A stretch of 64,000 nt of DNA, from positions 1-64,000 of the forward strand of contig NZ_SRLE01000007.1 of assembly GCF_004745945.1 (NCBI RefSeq), given 5' to 3'. A program made the translations under genes and the position numbers. The stretch is from Mangrovimicrobium sediminis. Lineage in GTDB: Bacteria; Pseudomonadota; Gammaproteobacteria; Pseudomonadales; Halieaceae. This document shows positions 20,268 to 28,123 of this stretch, in pieces; the first letter of the stretch is position 1; every line of letters begins with the position of its first letter. The notes below the pieces were generated by a model. The model did no database searches. It worked only from the letters and a program-made list of their open reading frames with translations, and had not been told where the DNA came from.

Positions 20268-20507
20268 GGTCGTTCTCGTTATGTTGGAAATGGTCAACAG
20301 TGCTGCCTAATAGCGTAGTGAGATTCCGGCCCAAATGCCAGTGTTTCGGCACACCGCGCAAAGGGGCTTGCACCGCGCGGCGACAGCGGTCAAAATTGAC
20401 GAATATTTAGTTATTTGGCCGAACTTTACTCTCCGGAGTAGAACTTTTGTAGCGACCGGCATACCGGCCCGGCGCCCTGGGCCGTCGATCGCGCTTTGGA
20501 GTCACGC

Positions 20508-21545
20508 ATGACAGCAGTGCTGGAAATCGAGGATGTGTCCGCCGGATGGCTCTCCGGCGCGCTGGGCTGCGAGGTGACTGCCTTCGAGCGCCAGCGGGTA
20601 GGCACGGGCCAGACCGGCGCCTCCTATCGACTGCAACTGCAGACCGAAGATGGCCCGTCGTCGCTGATCGCCAAGGTCGCGCACGGTTCGCTGGAGGCAC
20701 GCGGCCGGGTGAAAGGGGGGTACGCCGCCGAGGTCGGCTTCTACTCGCAACTGGCGGACACGGTGGACGTGCGCATGCCGCGCTGCTGGTACGCGCAGAT
20801 TTCCCCGGACCACCTGCACTGCCTGCTGCTGCTGGAAGACCTCGCGCCGCGCCGCCCGGGCGTACAGGCCGAAGGCTGCAGCGTAGCGCGCTCGCGCGAG
20901 GCCATCCGCAACCTGGCGGGGCTGCACGCGCCGCACTGGAACGACGCCGCCCTGCACCAGTGCGGTTTCCTGATCAACACCTTTGAGCCCGGCCGCGTCG
21001 ATTTCCTGATCGGTATCACCCGGCCCGCCGCCGCGCAGTTTGTCGAGCGCTACCGGGAACAACTGGGCGAGGAGGATTGCGCCACGGTGCTGGCCGCCGC
21101 GCAGTGTATAGACCGCTGGCTGCGCGCCGCGGACCGGCCGTTTTCCGTGATCCACGGCGACTACCGCCTGGACAACCTGCTGTTCGGTGACAGCGACGGT
21201 GATGTCTACGCCCTCGACTGGCAGACCGCCGCACTCGGCCCACCCCTGCGCGACCTGGCCTATTTCCTCGGCACCTGCCTGTCGGTAGAGGACCGTCGCG
21301 CGGCGGAACGCGAGCTGGTGACCCTGTACCACGATGAACTGCTGGCCCGCGGCATCCGCGACTACGACTTCGCGCAGTGTTTCGACGATTACCGGCTCGG
21401 CCAATTGCAGGCCACGATGATCACCACCATCGGCTGCATCTACGCCACCGGGGAGCGCAGCGCCGACAGCGACGCGATGTTCCTGGCCATGGCCAAGCGC
21501 TCCTGCGCCGCCATTCGCGACCTCGACACGCTGGCGTTGCTGTAG
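20508..21545 (+). CDS. APH-fold phosphotransferase
   Basis: This 345-aa protein belongs to the aminoglycoside phosphotransferase/ecdysteroid-kinase-like group. The catalytic loop is VIHGDYRLDNLLFG near residue 210, with the Mg-binding YALDWQTAALG about 20 residues further. ATG 20508 is preceded by TTGGAG. It would phosphorylate a small hydroxylated molecule; antibiotic resistance is not implied. The downstream gene follows after 50 bases on the same strand and may work with it. The upstream gap to the divergent P450 is 240 bp. Confidence 0.85.
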   Translation: MTAVLEIEDVSAGWLSGALGCEVTAFERQRVGTGQTGASYRLQLQTEDGPSSLIAKVAHGSLEARGRVKGGYAAEVGFYSQLADTVDVRMPRCWYAQISPDHLHCLLLLEDLAPRRPGVQAEGCSVARSREAIRNLAGLHAPHWNDAALHQCGFLINTFEPGRVDFLIGITRPAAAQFVERYREQLGEEDCATVLAAAQCIDRWLRAADRPFSVIHGDYRLDNLLFGDSDGDVYALDWQTAALGPPLRDLAYFLGTCLSVEDRRAAERELVTLYHDELLARGIRDYDFAQCFDDYRLGQLQATMITTIGCIYATGERSADSDAMFLAMAKRSCAAIRDLDTLALL

Positions 21546-21595
21546 GCCAGGGTATCCGCCAACATTCCAGTTCCCGAGCATTCCAGGTCGCGCGC

Positions 21596-22744
21596 ATGAT
21601 TACCCGTTTCGACGATTTCCCGATTCACCAGACGGTGGACCCGATCGCCTACACCGCCACCAGCGACCGCTTTACCTACGACCGCTACTGGTACAACGGG
21701 CACTCCCGTGATGGCGCCGTGTATTTCGCCGTGGCCCTGGGGCGCTATCCCAACCTAGGTATTCTCGACTGCGGTTTCAGCCTGGTCATCGACGGCAGGC
21801 AGTATGCTTTTCACGCCTCGCGGCGTGCGCCGCGCGAGCCTTCGGAGACCGTGGTGGGTCCGTTCTCCCTGCAGATCCTCGAACCCATGGGTCGCCACCG
21901 CCTGCGCATCGAACCCAACGAGACCGGCATCGAGTGCGACCTGGTGTTCACGCCGCGCAGCTGCGCGATCGAGGAGGGGCGGCAGACCAAGCGCAATGAG
22001 CGCCACCTCATCCAGGACGTCACGCGCTTCGACCAGTTCGGCTTCTGGCACGGCTATATCCGCTGCAACGGCATCGAGCTCGCGGTGGATGCCAGCGAGA
22101 CCTTCGGCCTCAAGGACCGCTCCTGGGGCATTCGCCAGGTCGGCGAGCGCTACACCGGCGGTGCGCCCATGCAGGCCAGCCACAACGTGCACTTCCTGTG
22201 GGCGCCGATCCACTGGCGCGAGCGCTGCACGCTGGCCGGCCTGTACGAGGATGGCGACGGCTACCAGTGGCACAGCGACCAGGCCATCGTCACTGCCGGC
22301 GCCGTGGCGCAAACGATCGACCCCGGCGATGAAAGCGGTCTCACCCAGTGGCGCGGCCGGGTCGAACACCAGCTGTGCTTCGAACCCGGCACGCGGCGCG
22401 CGAGTTCCGCGCAGATCCGCATGCAGGACCGTGATGGTGAGAACATCGAGATCGACCTCGAGCCCGTCGCCCTGTTTCGCATGAAGGGCATCGGCTACCA
22501 GCACCCGGAGTGGGGCCACGGCGCCTGGAAGGGCGAACTGGCCATCGGCGCCGAGAGCTGGGACTGCGATGCCCCGGACCCGCTGGCCTGGGAGAACCTG
22601 CACATCCAGCAACTGGTGGTGGCCCGCTGCGGCGACGAGGTGGGTTACGGCGTGCTCGAGCAGATGCACATCGGGCCGTATGCGCCCTATGGGCTGGAGG
22701 GCATGTTCGGCGGCGCCCCGGGGGCGGATCAGCCGCTTCCCTGA
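21596..22744 (+). CDS. conserved protein of unknown function (DUF7064/DUF7065-like)
   Basis: This 382-aa protein is mostly beta-strand with many tryptophan-histidine motifs (SHNVHFLWAPIHW, YQWHSDQ). It may be a two-domain lipocalin-like fold related to the DUF7064/DUF7065 family; this is a tentative memory match. It has no signal peptide and no catalytic motif I can name. The start at ATG 21596 is inferred from where coding begins after the kinase stop; a longer frame runs back into the kinase gene. Being paired with an APH-type kinase, it may belong to lipid or steroid catabolism. Confidence 0.75.
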   Translation: MITRFDDFPIHQTVDPIAYTATSDRFTYDRYWYNGHSRDGAVYFAVALGRYPNLGILDCGFSLVIDGRQYAFHASRRAPREPSETVVGPFSLQILEPMGRHRLRIEPNETGIECDLVFTPRSCAIEEGRQTKRNERHLIQDVTRFDQFGFWHGYIRCNGIELAVDASETFGLKDRSWGIRQVGERYTGGAPMQASHNVHFLWAPIHWRERCTLAGLYEDGDGYQWHSDQAIVTAGAVAQTIDPGDESGLTQWRGRVEHQLCFEPGTRRASSAQIRMQDRDGENIEIDLEPVALFRMKGIGYQHPEWGHGAWKGELAIGAESWDCDAPDPLAWENLHIQQLVVARCGDEVGYGVLEQMHIGPYAPYGLEGMFGGAPGADQPLP

Positions 22745-22777
22745 GGCCGGGGCGCATCGTCGCGATTGCGCGTGCCG

Positions 22778-23812
22778 CTATTTCGGTGGCGGCTTTTTCC
22801 GTCGCGGCGTTTTCAATTTTGGTTTTGCCGGGCTGGTCCGGTCTCGGCTGTCTCGCTGACCGCTAACTTCTTTACGGCCAACTCCTTCACCGCTACCACC
22901 GATAGCGCTATCGAAGCGGTCCCAGTACGGCGGCTCGCCGTAGTAGCCCTGGATCGATTCGACAAAGCAGCGCAGCTTGTTCGCCAGCAGCTTGCGGTGG
23001 GCGTACACCGCGTACAGGGCCAGGGGCGGGGGCTCGTGATCGGGCAGCAGCACCTGCAGGTCGCCGGCGGCAATCGCCTCGCCGCAGATAAACGTCGGCT
23101 GCAGCACGATACCGCCGCCGGCGATTGCCGTCTGCACCAGTACGTCGCCGTTGTTGCTGGCCAGCGCCCCGCGCGGCGGGCTGCCTTCGCCCAGCCAGCG
23201 CTGTAGCGCGTCGTCGGCGTCGCTGTCGCGGTAGCCGTAGCGCAGGTAGCGGTGGCCGGCGAGGTCCTGCGGTTGCTGCGGCGTGCCGTGGCGCTCCAGG
23301 TACTGCGGGGCGGCGCACAGCACCAGGCGCACCGGCGCAATGCGCCGGGCGATGAGGGATGAATCCCTGAGCTGGCCGATGCGCAGGGCGACATCGAAAC
23401 CCTCCTCGACGATATCCACCTTGCGGTCATTCAGCTGCAGGTCGATACCGACCTCCGGATACGCCTGTTGGAAATCGTTGAGGAAGTGGCCCAGGTGGCG
23501 CATGGCGAAGGACACCGGCGCGCTGACGCGCAACTCGCCGCGGGCCTCCCCGTGCAGGTCGCCCAGCTGGTTTTCCATGTCATCGATATCGTCCAGCACC
23601 TGCTGCGCCTGCTGGGCGTAGCGGCTGCCGGCCTCGGTGGGGTGCACGCGGCGCGTGGTGCGGTTGAGCAGGCGCACGCCGAGGTGCTGCTCCAGCTGCC
23701 CCACGTACTTGCTCACCAGCTGCGGCGACATCGACAGCCGTTGCGCGGCGGCGGTGAAACTGCCTTCCGACACCACCGCGACGACGGCGCGCATCGCGTC
23801 GATCCGGTCCAT
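22778..23812 (-). CDS. LysR family transcriptional regulator
   Basis: This 344-aa regulator has an N-terminal winged helix-turn-helix (GSFTAAAQRLSMSPQLVSKYVGQLE, about 18-42), the LNRTTRRVHPTEAG wing and a type-2 periplasmic-binding-like effector domain. The tail after about 310 is basic and proline/lysine-rich (TPRRKKPPPK), longer than usual. ATG 23812 follows a GGAGAA. It is divergent from the DoxX-extradiol dioxygenase pair, the common arrangement for a LysR that controls that pair. The gap holds a 25-bp dyad. Confidence 0.93.
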   Translation of the reverse strand: MDRIDAMRAVVAVVSEGSFTAAAQRLSMSPQLVSKYVGQLEQHLGVRLLNRTTRRVHPTEAGSRYAQQAQQVLDDIDDMENQLGDLHGEARGELRVSAPVSFAMRHLGHFLNDFQQAYPEVGIDLQLNDRKVDIVEEGFDVALRIGQLRDSSLIARRIAPVRLVLCAAPQYLERHGTPQQPQDLAGHRYLRYGYRDSDADDALQRWLGEGSPPRGALASNNGDVLVQTAIAGGGIVLQPTFICGEAIAAGDLQVLLPDHEPPPLALYAVYAHRKLLANKLRCFVESIQGYYGEPPYWDRFDSAIGGSGEGVGRKEVSGQRDSRDRTSPAKPKLKTPRRKKPPPK

Positions 23813-23840
23813 GTTGTTCTCCGCTCGGGTTTTCAATCGC

Positions 23841-23865
23841 AATTATCAATGTATCGTTGATAATT
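23841..23865. promoter_or_regulatory. 25-bp dyad, probable LysR operator
   Basis: AATTATCAA and TTGATAATT form a perfect 9-bp inverted repeat around seven bases (ATC-N11-GAT inside). It lies 29 bp before the LysR start and 135 bp before the DoxX gene, where an autoregulating LysR protein would bind both promoters. Confidence 0.65.
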
Positions 23866-23999
23866 AAGCAATGATTGCCCGATTAATAATCCAAATCGGT
23901 GATAGTAATCTAGGCCCCATGCTTGAGGTGCCGGCGAGCGAACAGCACGAAGCCGCCACCGCGACCACAAACACCTACGATCAAAGCGAGGGTACCACC

Positions 24000-24500
24000 A
24001 TGAACAAGGCAATCACCGATACACTTCTGGCATCGTCTGGCGGCTACGCCGCGCTGCTGCTGCGCGTTCCGACCGGCATCATCCTGGCGGGCCACGGCTC
24101 GCAGAAACTGTTCGGCTGGTTCGGCGGCTACGGCCTGGAAGGCACTGGCCAGTGGATGGCGAGCATCGGCCTGGAGCCGGGCTACCTGATGGCGCTGCTG
24201 GCGGGCAGCGCGGAATTCTTTGGCGGCCTGGCCCTGGTGCTGGGACTGCTGACCCGCCCGGCGGCGCTGGTGACCGCGTTCACCATGCTGGTGGCGATTC
24301 TCAGCGTACACATCGGCAACGGCCTGTTCCTGGCCAACAACGGCTACGAATTCGGCCTCAGCCTGCTGGCAGCTACTGCCGCGCTGGTGATCCAGGGTGC
24401 GGGTGAGATCTCCCTCGACGGCCTGTTGCACAAAGCCCTGGCCGGTGGTTCCAGCCAGCGCAGCTCGCTGCTCGGCCGCCCCGCGGTACGCGGTGCGTGA
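24000..24500 (+). CDS. DoxX family membrane protein
   Basis: This 166-aa protein has four hydrophobic segments and the DoxX signature (LLRVPTGIILAGHGSQKLFGWFGG at about 21-44, AEFFGGLALVLGLLTRPAAL further on). DoxX proteins sit in the inner membrane and are often co-transcribed with oxidoreductases; their biochemical role is poorly defined. ATG 24000 begins the family and is chosen over an upstream frame. The dioxygenase gene follows after 98 bases on the same strand. Confidence 0.88.
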   Translation: MNKAITDTLLASSGGYAALLLRVPTGIILAGHGSQKLFGWFGGYGLEGTGQWMASIGLEPGYLMALLAGSAEFFGGLALVLGLLTRPAALVTAFTMLVAILSVHIGNGLFLANNGYEFGLSLLAATAALVIQGAGEISLDGLLHKALAGGSSQRSSLLGRPAVRGA

Positions 24501-24598
24501 TCCGCTGATCACTTCCTCCGGTGCCGGCCGCGTTGCGGCTCGCAGCATAGCCCGCGCGTCGGTACCGGAACCTGTTTCCCGATTCTGAGGGTGCTTCG

Positions 24599-25399
24599 AT
24601 GAACAGCAATACCCAGGTGCTTTTCCTCTCCCACGGTGGCGGCCCGCTGCCGCTGCTGGGTGACCCCGGGCACGCCGCCCTGGTCGAACGGTTGCGCGAG
24701 ATCGCCCCCGGCCTGCGCCGGCCCTCGGCGATACTGGTGATCAGCGCGCACTGGGAGGCGCCGGTGGCGACAGTCACCGGGGCTGCCAACCCCGAACTCA
24801 TCTACGACTACTATGGTTTCCCGCCCGAATCCTACGAGATTCGCTACCCCTGTCCCGGCCAGCCCGCGCTGGCGGATGCGGTGGCCAGCGCAGTGGCACA
24901 GGCGGGTATCGCCGTGGAGGTCGACACCCAGCGCGGCCTGGACCACGGTGTCTTCGTGCCCCTGAAGATCATGTACCCGGCGGCCTCGATACCCTGTGTG
25001 CAGCTCTCACTCACCGGGGATCTCGACGCGGCCGCCCACCTGGCCCTGGGGCAGGCCCTGCGCGCCCTCGAGTTCGAGAACCTGCTGGTGATCGGTTCGG
25101 GTTTTTCCTTCCACAATATGCGCGCGTTCGCCGCACGTACGCCGGCCGCGCTGGAACACAACCGGGCGTTCGAGGCGTGGCTGCAGGAGACCATCGCATC
25201 ACCGGCACTCACCGAGGCCGAGCGCGAGGCGCGCCTGCGGGACTGGGCGCAGGCGCCCGGTGCCCGTTTCTGCCACCCGCGGGAAGAACACCTGCTGCCC
25301 CTGCACGTCTGCTATGGCCTGGCGGGCAGGGCCTGCGATGAGGCGCACAGTGTTCCCGTGCTGGGCTATGCCAGCAGCCAGTTTCTCTGGAGCCGGTGA
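24599..25399 (+). CDS. class III extradiol ring-cleavage dioxygenase, DODA/LigB type
   Basis: This 266-aa protein belongs to the 4,5-DOPA-dioxygenase-like family. The metal-binding residues are in SHGGGP (His12) and ISAHWEA (histidine near 50); DHGVFVPLK and GSGFSFHN are further conserved blocks. The iron- or zinc-dependent enzyme opens catechol-type rings; the natural substrate of most bacterial members is unknown. It is the second gene after DoxX, under the divergent LysR regulator. There is no signal peptide, so it is cytoplasmic. Confidence 0.9.
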   Translation: MNSNTQVLFLSHGGGPLPLLGDPGHAALVERLREIAPGLRRPSAILVISAHWEAPVATVTGAANPELIYDYYGFPPESYEIRYPCPGQPALADAVASAVAQAGIAVEVDTQRGLDHGVFVPLKIMYPAASIPCVQLSLTGDLDAAAHLALGQALRALEFENLLVIGSGFSFHNMRAFAARTPAALEHNRAFEAWLQETIASPALTEAEREARLRDWAQAPGARFCHPREEHLLPLHVCYGLAGRACDEAHSVPVLGYASSQFLWSR

Positions 25400-25708
25400 G
25401 CGGGTGTGGCTATATATCTGAAATACCTGGGTGTATAGAAAATCAATATTTCGGGAATAAAGTACGCTACATTGCTTTGGTTATGACGTGTCGTATAAAG
25501 CCATAGACTTGGTAAAACCACTGTATATACAGTGCTAAATCCCGTTTACATTTCGTTACATTCTTTTTCATTTTTTTCTCGGTATTCCTGCATAGCGATC
25601 TCCTGCTGAAGTCCGCTTTAATCGACTCAACTCGTCGTTTGGCAGCTGCTGCAACAACAGCGCGCTGAATGAACGACGGACATCATGAGCGAGACAGGAG
25701 TGAGAACA
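25400..25708. other. 309-bp AT-rich intergenic region
   Basis: Most of 25420-25590 is strikingly AT-rich for this window, with T-runs at 25561-25579. It contains a 16-bp perfect palindrome but no ORF or RNA gene that I can support. It should hold the promoter of the glycine-zipper protein. Confidence 0.6.
25519..25534. promoter_or_regulatory. 16-bp perfect palindrome
   Basis: CACTGTATATACAGTG is fully self-complementary. It recalls a LexA box, but the CTGT and ACAG halves are four bases apart instead of the eight needed in gammaproteobacteria. An operator for an unknown dimeric regulator is more likely. Confidence 0.5.
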
Positions 25709-26245
25709 ATGAACAAGTCGATGATTACAGGCACCGTCATGGGTATCGCTGTCGCCACTGCAGCCGGCAGCATCGCGGGCTACAGCATGTTGTCCGATGG
25801 GGATGCCGCCGAAGTGGTTGCGGTGGAGCCGATCACCCGCCAGGTGTCCACACCGCGCGAGGAATGCGCGGACGTCGTGGTCACCAAGCAGGCGCCGGTC
25901 AAGGACAAGCATCGTATTGCCGGTACGCTGATCGGCGCGGTCGGTGGTGCGCTGGCTGGTGATGCCATCGGCGGTGGCGGCAAGAATACCGGTGCCAAGG
26001 TGGCGGGCGCCGTGGTTGGCGGCGTGGCGGGCAACCAGGTGCAGGGCAGCATGCAGGCCAACGACACCTACCAGACCACCGAGCGCCGCTGTAACACCGT
26101 CAACGACGTGAGCGAGGAGACCGTCGCCTACCAGGTCACCTACGAGCTCAAGGGCAAGACCGGCACCGTGCGCATGGACTACGACCCGGGTTCCACCATC
26201 CCGGTGCGTGACGGCGAACTGGTGACGACCCGCAACAACGGGTAA
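25709..26245 (+). CDS. glycine-zipper 2TM-domain envelope protein
   Basis: This protein of about 178 aa has an N-terminal hydrophobic stretch (about 8-25) and a central glycine-zipper region (LIGAVGGALAGDAIGGGGK, then VAGAVVGGVAGNQVQG) of the Rickettsia 17-kDa antigen type. The C-terminal part is beta-rich with two cysteines. Such proteins lie in the periplasm or outer membrane and are thought to support envelope integrity. ATG 25709 has GGAGTGA just upstream and is preferred to ATG 25685. It has a long AT-rich upstream region and is followed by a strong inverted repeat. Confidence 0.85.
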   Translation: MNKSMITGTVMGIAVATAAGSIAGYSMLSDGDAAEVVAVEPITRQVSTPREECADVVVTKQAPVKDKHRIAGTLIGAVGGALAGDAIGGGGKNTGAKVAGAVVGGVAGNQVQGSMQANDTYQTTERRCNTVNDVSEETVAYQVTYELKGKTGTVRMDYDPGSTIPVRDGELVTTRNNG

Positions 26246-26256
26246 GCAAGCCCGCC

Positions 26257-26309
26257 GCCCTCCGTAGTACACTGCCGGGATCATCCCGATAAGCATAACT
26301 ACGGAGGGC
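26257..26309 (+). promoter_or_regulatory. 12-bp inverted repeat masking the downstream ribosome binding site
   Basis: GCCCTCCGTAGT (26257-26268) and ACTACGGAGGGC (26298-26309) are perfectly complementary, with an inner CGGGAT-C-ATCCCG dyad in the 29-base loop. The right arm contains GGAGGG, the ribosome binding site of the ATG at 26316. In RNA the stem would hide it, so it may be a translational switch. It could also end the upstream transcript. Confidence 0.7.
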
Positions 26310-26315
26310 CCCTGC

Positions 26316-27113
26316 ATGGGCACGCTTGGCGTTCACCAGATGTGCGCGCTGGAAATCCAGCCGCTTGAACTTGTACGCATCGCCGCCGAGGTCGGCTGCC
26401 AGGAGGTCTCGGTGGTCTCCCAGCCCCTCGACCCCGCCAATAATATCTTTCCACTGGTGACGGCGGACAACATCGCCGCCCTCAAGCAGGAACTTGCAGC
26501 CACCGGCGTTGGCGTGGCGAATATCGAGGCGTTTCCGATCGCGCCCGCCGCGCCGGTAGAGGCCTATCGCCCGGCGCTCGAACTGGGCGCGTCGCTCGGC
26601 GCACGCGGTGCCACTGCGCTGCTGTTCGATACCGAGGAATCCCGCGTGGTGGAGACCCTGGCGCGCTTCGGTGAAGTGGCCGGGGAGTACGGCCTGCGCG
26701 TGGGTATCGAGTTCATGGCACTGTCGCCGCGCTGGAATACGCTGGAGAGCATGCGCGACCTGGTCGTAAAGGTGGGCAGCTCCAACGTCGGTATCGGCAT
26801 CGACCTGTTGCACCTGGTGCGTTCGGGAGGGAGACCGGCCGACGTACTCGCCCTGGACCCGGCACTGTTCGCCTACGCCCAGTTGTGCGATGGCGCCAAT
26901 CTCGACGTGACCACCGATTATGTCGAGGAGGCAGTAGGCAACCGCCTGGCGCCGGGGGAAGGCTGTTTCCCGGTGGTCGATTTCCTGCGCGCCTTACCCG
27001 CGGGCGCAGCGGTGGAACTGGAAGTGCCGCAACCGGTGACGCGCCCCGCGCTGGAGCGCATTGGTCACGCCGCGCACTGTGCCCGCGAGCAACTGGCTGC
27101 CGCTGGCCGCTGA
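26316..27113 (+). CDS. sugar phosphate isomerase/epimerase family protein
   Basis: This 265-aa protein has the xylose-isomerase-like TIM barrel. Conserved pieces are the EVGCQEVSV strand near 27, VGIEFMAL with a metal-binding glutamate (about 130), VGIGIDLLHLVRSGG (aspartate and histidine of the metal site) and AQLCDGAN, with further acidic ligands towards the end (VELEVPQP). A divalent metal is expected; isomerase, epimerase or lyase activity cannot be separated. The ATG is preceded by GGAGGG inside the right arm of an inverted repeat. The next gene is a convergent SDR 13 bases away. Confidence 0.85.
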   Translation: MGTLGVHQMCALEIQPLELVRIAAEVGCQEVSVVSQPLDPANNIFPLVTADNIAALKQELAATGVGVANIEAFPIAPAAPVEAYRPALELGASLGARGATALLFDTEESRVVETLARFGEVAGEYGLRVGIEFMALSPRWNTLESMRDLVVKVGSSNVGIGIDLLHLVRSGGRPADVLALDPALFAYAQLCDGANLDVTTDYVEEAVGNRLAPGEGCFPVVDFLRALPAGAAVELEVPQPVTRPALERIGHAAHCAREQLAAAGR

Positions 27114-27126
27114 ATCCGTCGCCAGC

Positions 27127-27939
27127 CTACAGCAGGGTGCCGCCCTCCACTGCGAGCACCTGGCCGGTGACGAAGGCGGCGCTGTCCGCGGCAAAGTAGA
27201 TCACCGCCGCGGCCACTTCCTCGGGTCTGGCCAGTTTGCGCTCCAGCACGCCGCCGGGGCGTTGCATCTTCTCCCGGTCGGCCGGGTCAGCCTGGGCCAG
27301 GCGCGCGAAAAATGCACTGTCCGGGCGAAAGCGGCTGCCGCTGCTGAACGCCTCCGGGTCCTCTGACACTGTGCCGTAGGGCGCCACGCAATTGACGGTG
27401 ACGCCGTGCTGGCCGAGCTCCTTGGCCAGTACTTTGGTAAAACCGTGGACGGCGGCCTTGGCGGTGGAGTACAGGCTGAGCATGTAGTCGCCCACCAACC
27501 CGGCGGTGGAGCCGATGTTGATGATACGGCCACCTTTGGCCGCGACCATTGTCGGCAGCACGGCGTGCGTCATGCGCAGCAGGCTGAGCAGGTTGAGGTC
27601 GATATCCGCCTGCCAGTCGTCCGGGTCCGAGTCCACGAACAGGCCAGCGCCGACATTGCCGCCGGCATTGTTGACCAGCACCGCGATCGGTCCCAGGGCC
27701 TGCGCTGCGCTGACGATACGCCCGGGGGAGGCCGGGTCCAGCAGGTCCGCGGCGACGAACTCCGCGCCCGCCGCCCCGCGCTCCAGCGCCTGCGCCACGA
27801 CGCGTGCGCCCGCGTTTTCATCGCGACCGACCACCACCAGTTGCGCGCCCTCTGCGGCGAAGGCGAGCGCGATGGCCCGGCCGATATTCGCAGTAGCGCC
27901 GGTCACGATGACCACCTTGCCTGCCAGTTGTGTATCCAC
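27127..27939 (-). CDS. SDR family oxidoreductase
   Basis: This 270-aa SDR has the motif TGATANIG near residue 14, where the usual glycine pattern is slightly changed (TGxxxxIG). NNAGGN is near 90, the INIGST serine region near 140 and YSTAK gives the catalytic pair near 158. The C-terminal ends in GQVLAVEGGTLL. It is convergent with the isomerase gene and divergent from the kinase at 28124. The substrate is unknown; the neighbourhood of acyl-CoA genes points to a beta-oxidation-like or alcohol oxidation step. Confidence 0.92.
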   Translation of the reverse strand: MDTQLAGKVVIVTGATANIGRAIALAFAAEGAQLVVVGRDENAGARVVAQALERGAAGAEFVAADLLDPASPGRIVSAAQALGPIAVLVNNAGGNVGAGLFVDSDPDDWQADIDLNLLSLLRMTHAVLPTMVAAKGGRIINIGSTAGLVGDYMLSLYSTAKAAVHGFTKVLAKELGQHGVTVNCVAPYGTVSEDPEAFSSGSRFRPDSAFFARLAQADPADREKMQRPGGVLERKLARPEEVAAAVIYFAADSAAFVTGQVLAVEGGTLL

Positions 27940-28123
27940 ATTGTCTCCCGCGTCTATCGAATTTAGGTCCCGCTATCGGCCGCCGGCCATAGGCCGTGTG
28001 ATCGCGCCGCCTGCAAGCGGCCGCGGACTGGCCGGCGCCGTCGCCGCGGTGCTAGTCTAGCGGCGTCACCGCGCGCTCGTCGCCCCAGGCGGCGCGCCAG
28101 TCCGGCATAAGGATTACAACACC

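Noticed and set aside
22900-22913. 14-bp palindrome CGATAGCGCTATCG
   Set aside because: It lies inside the LysR coding sequence near its C terminus and is explained by codons for Asp-Ser-Ala-Ile; no promoter is nearby.
25519-25534. LexA/SOS box
   Set aside because: The CTGT and ACAG halves are four bases apart; the gammaproteobacterial box needs eight. No SOS gene follows.
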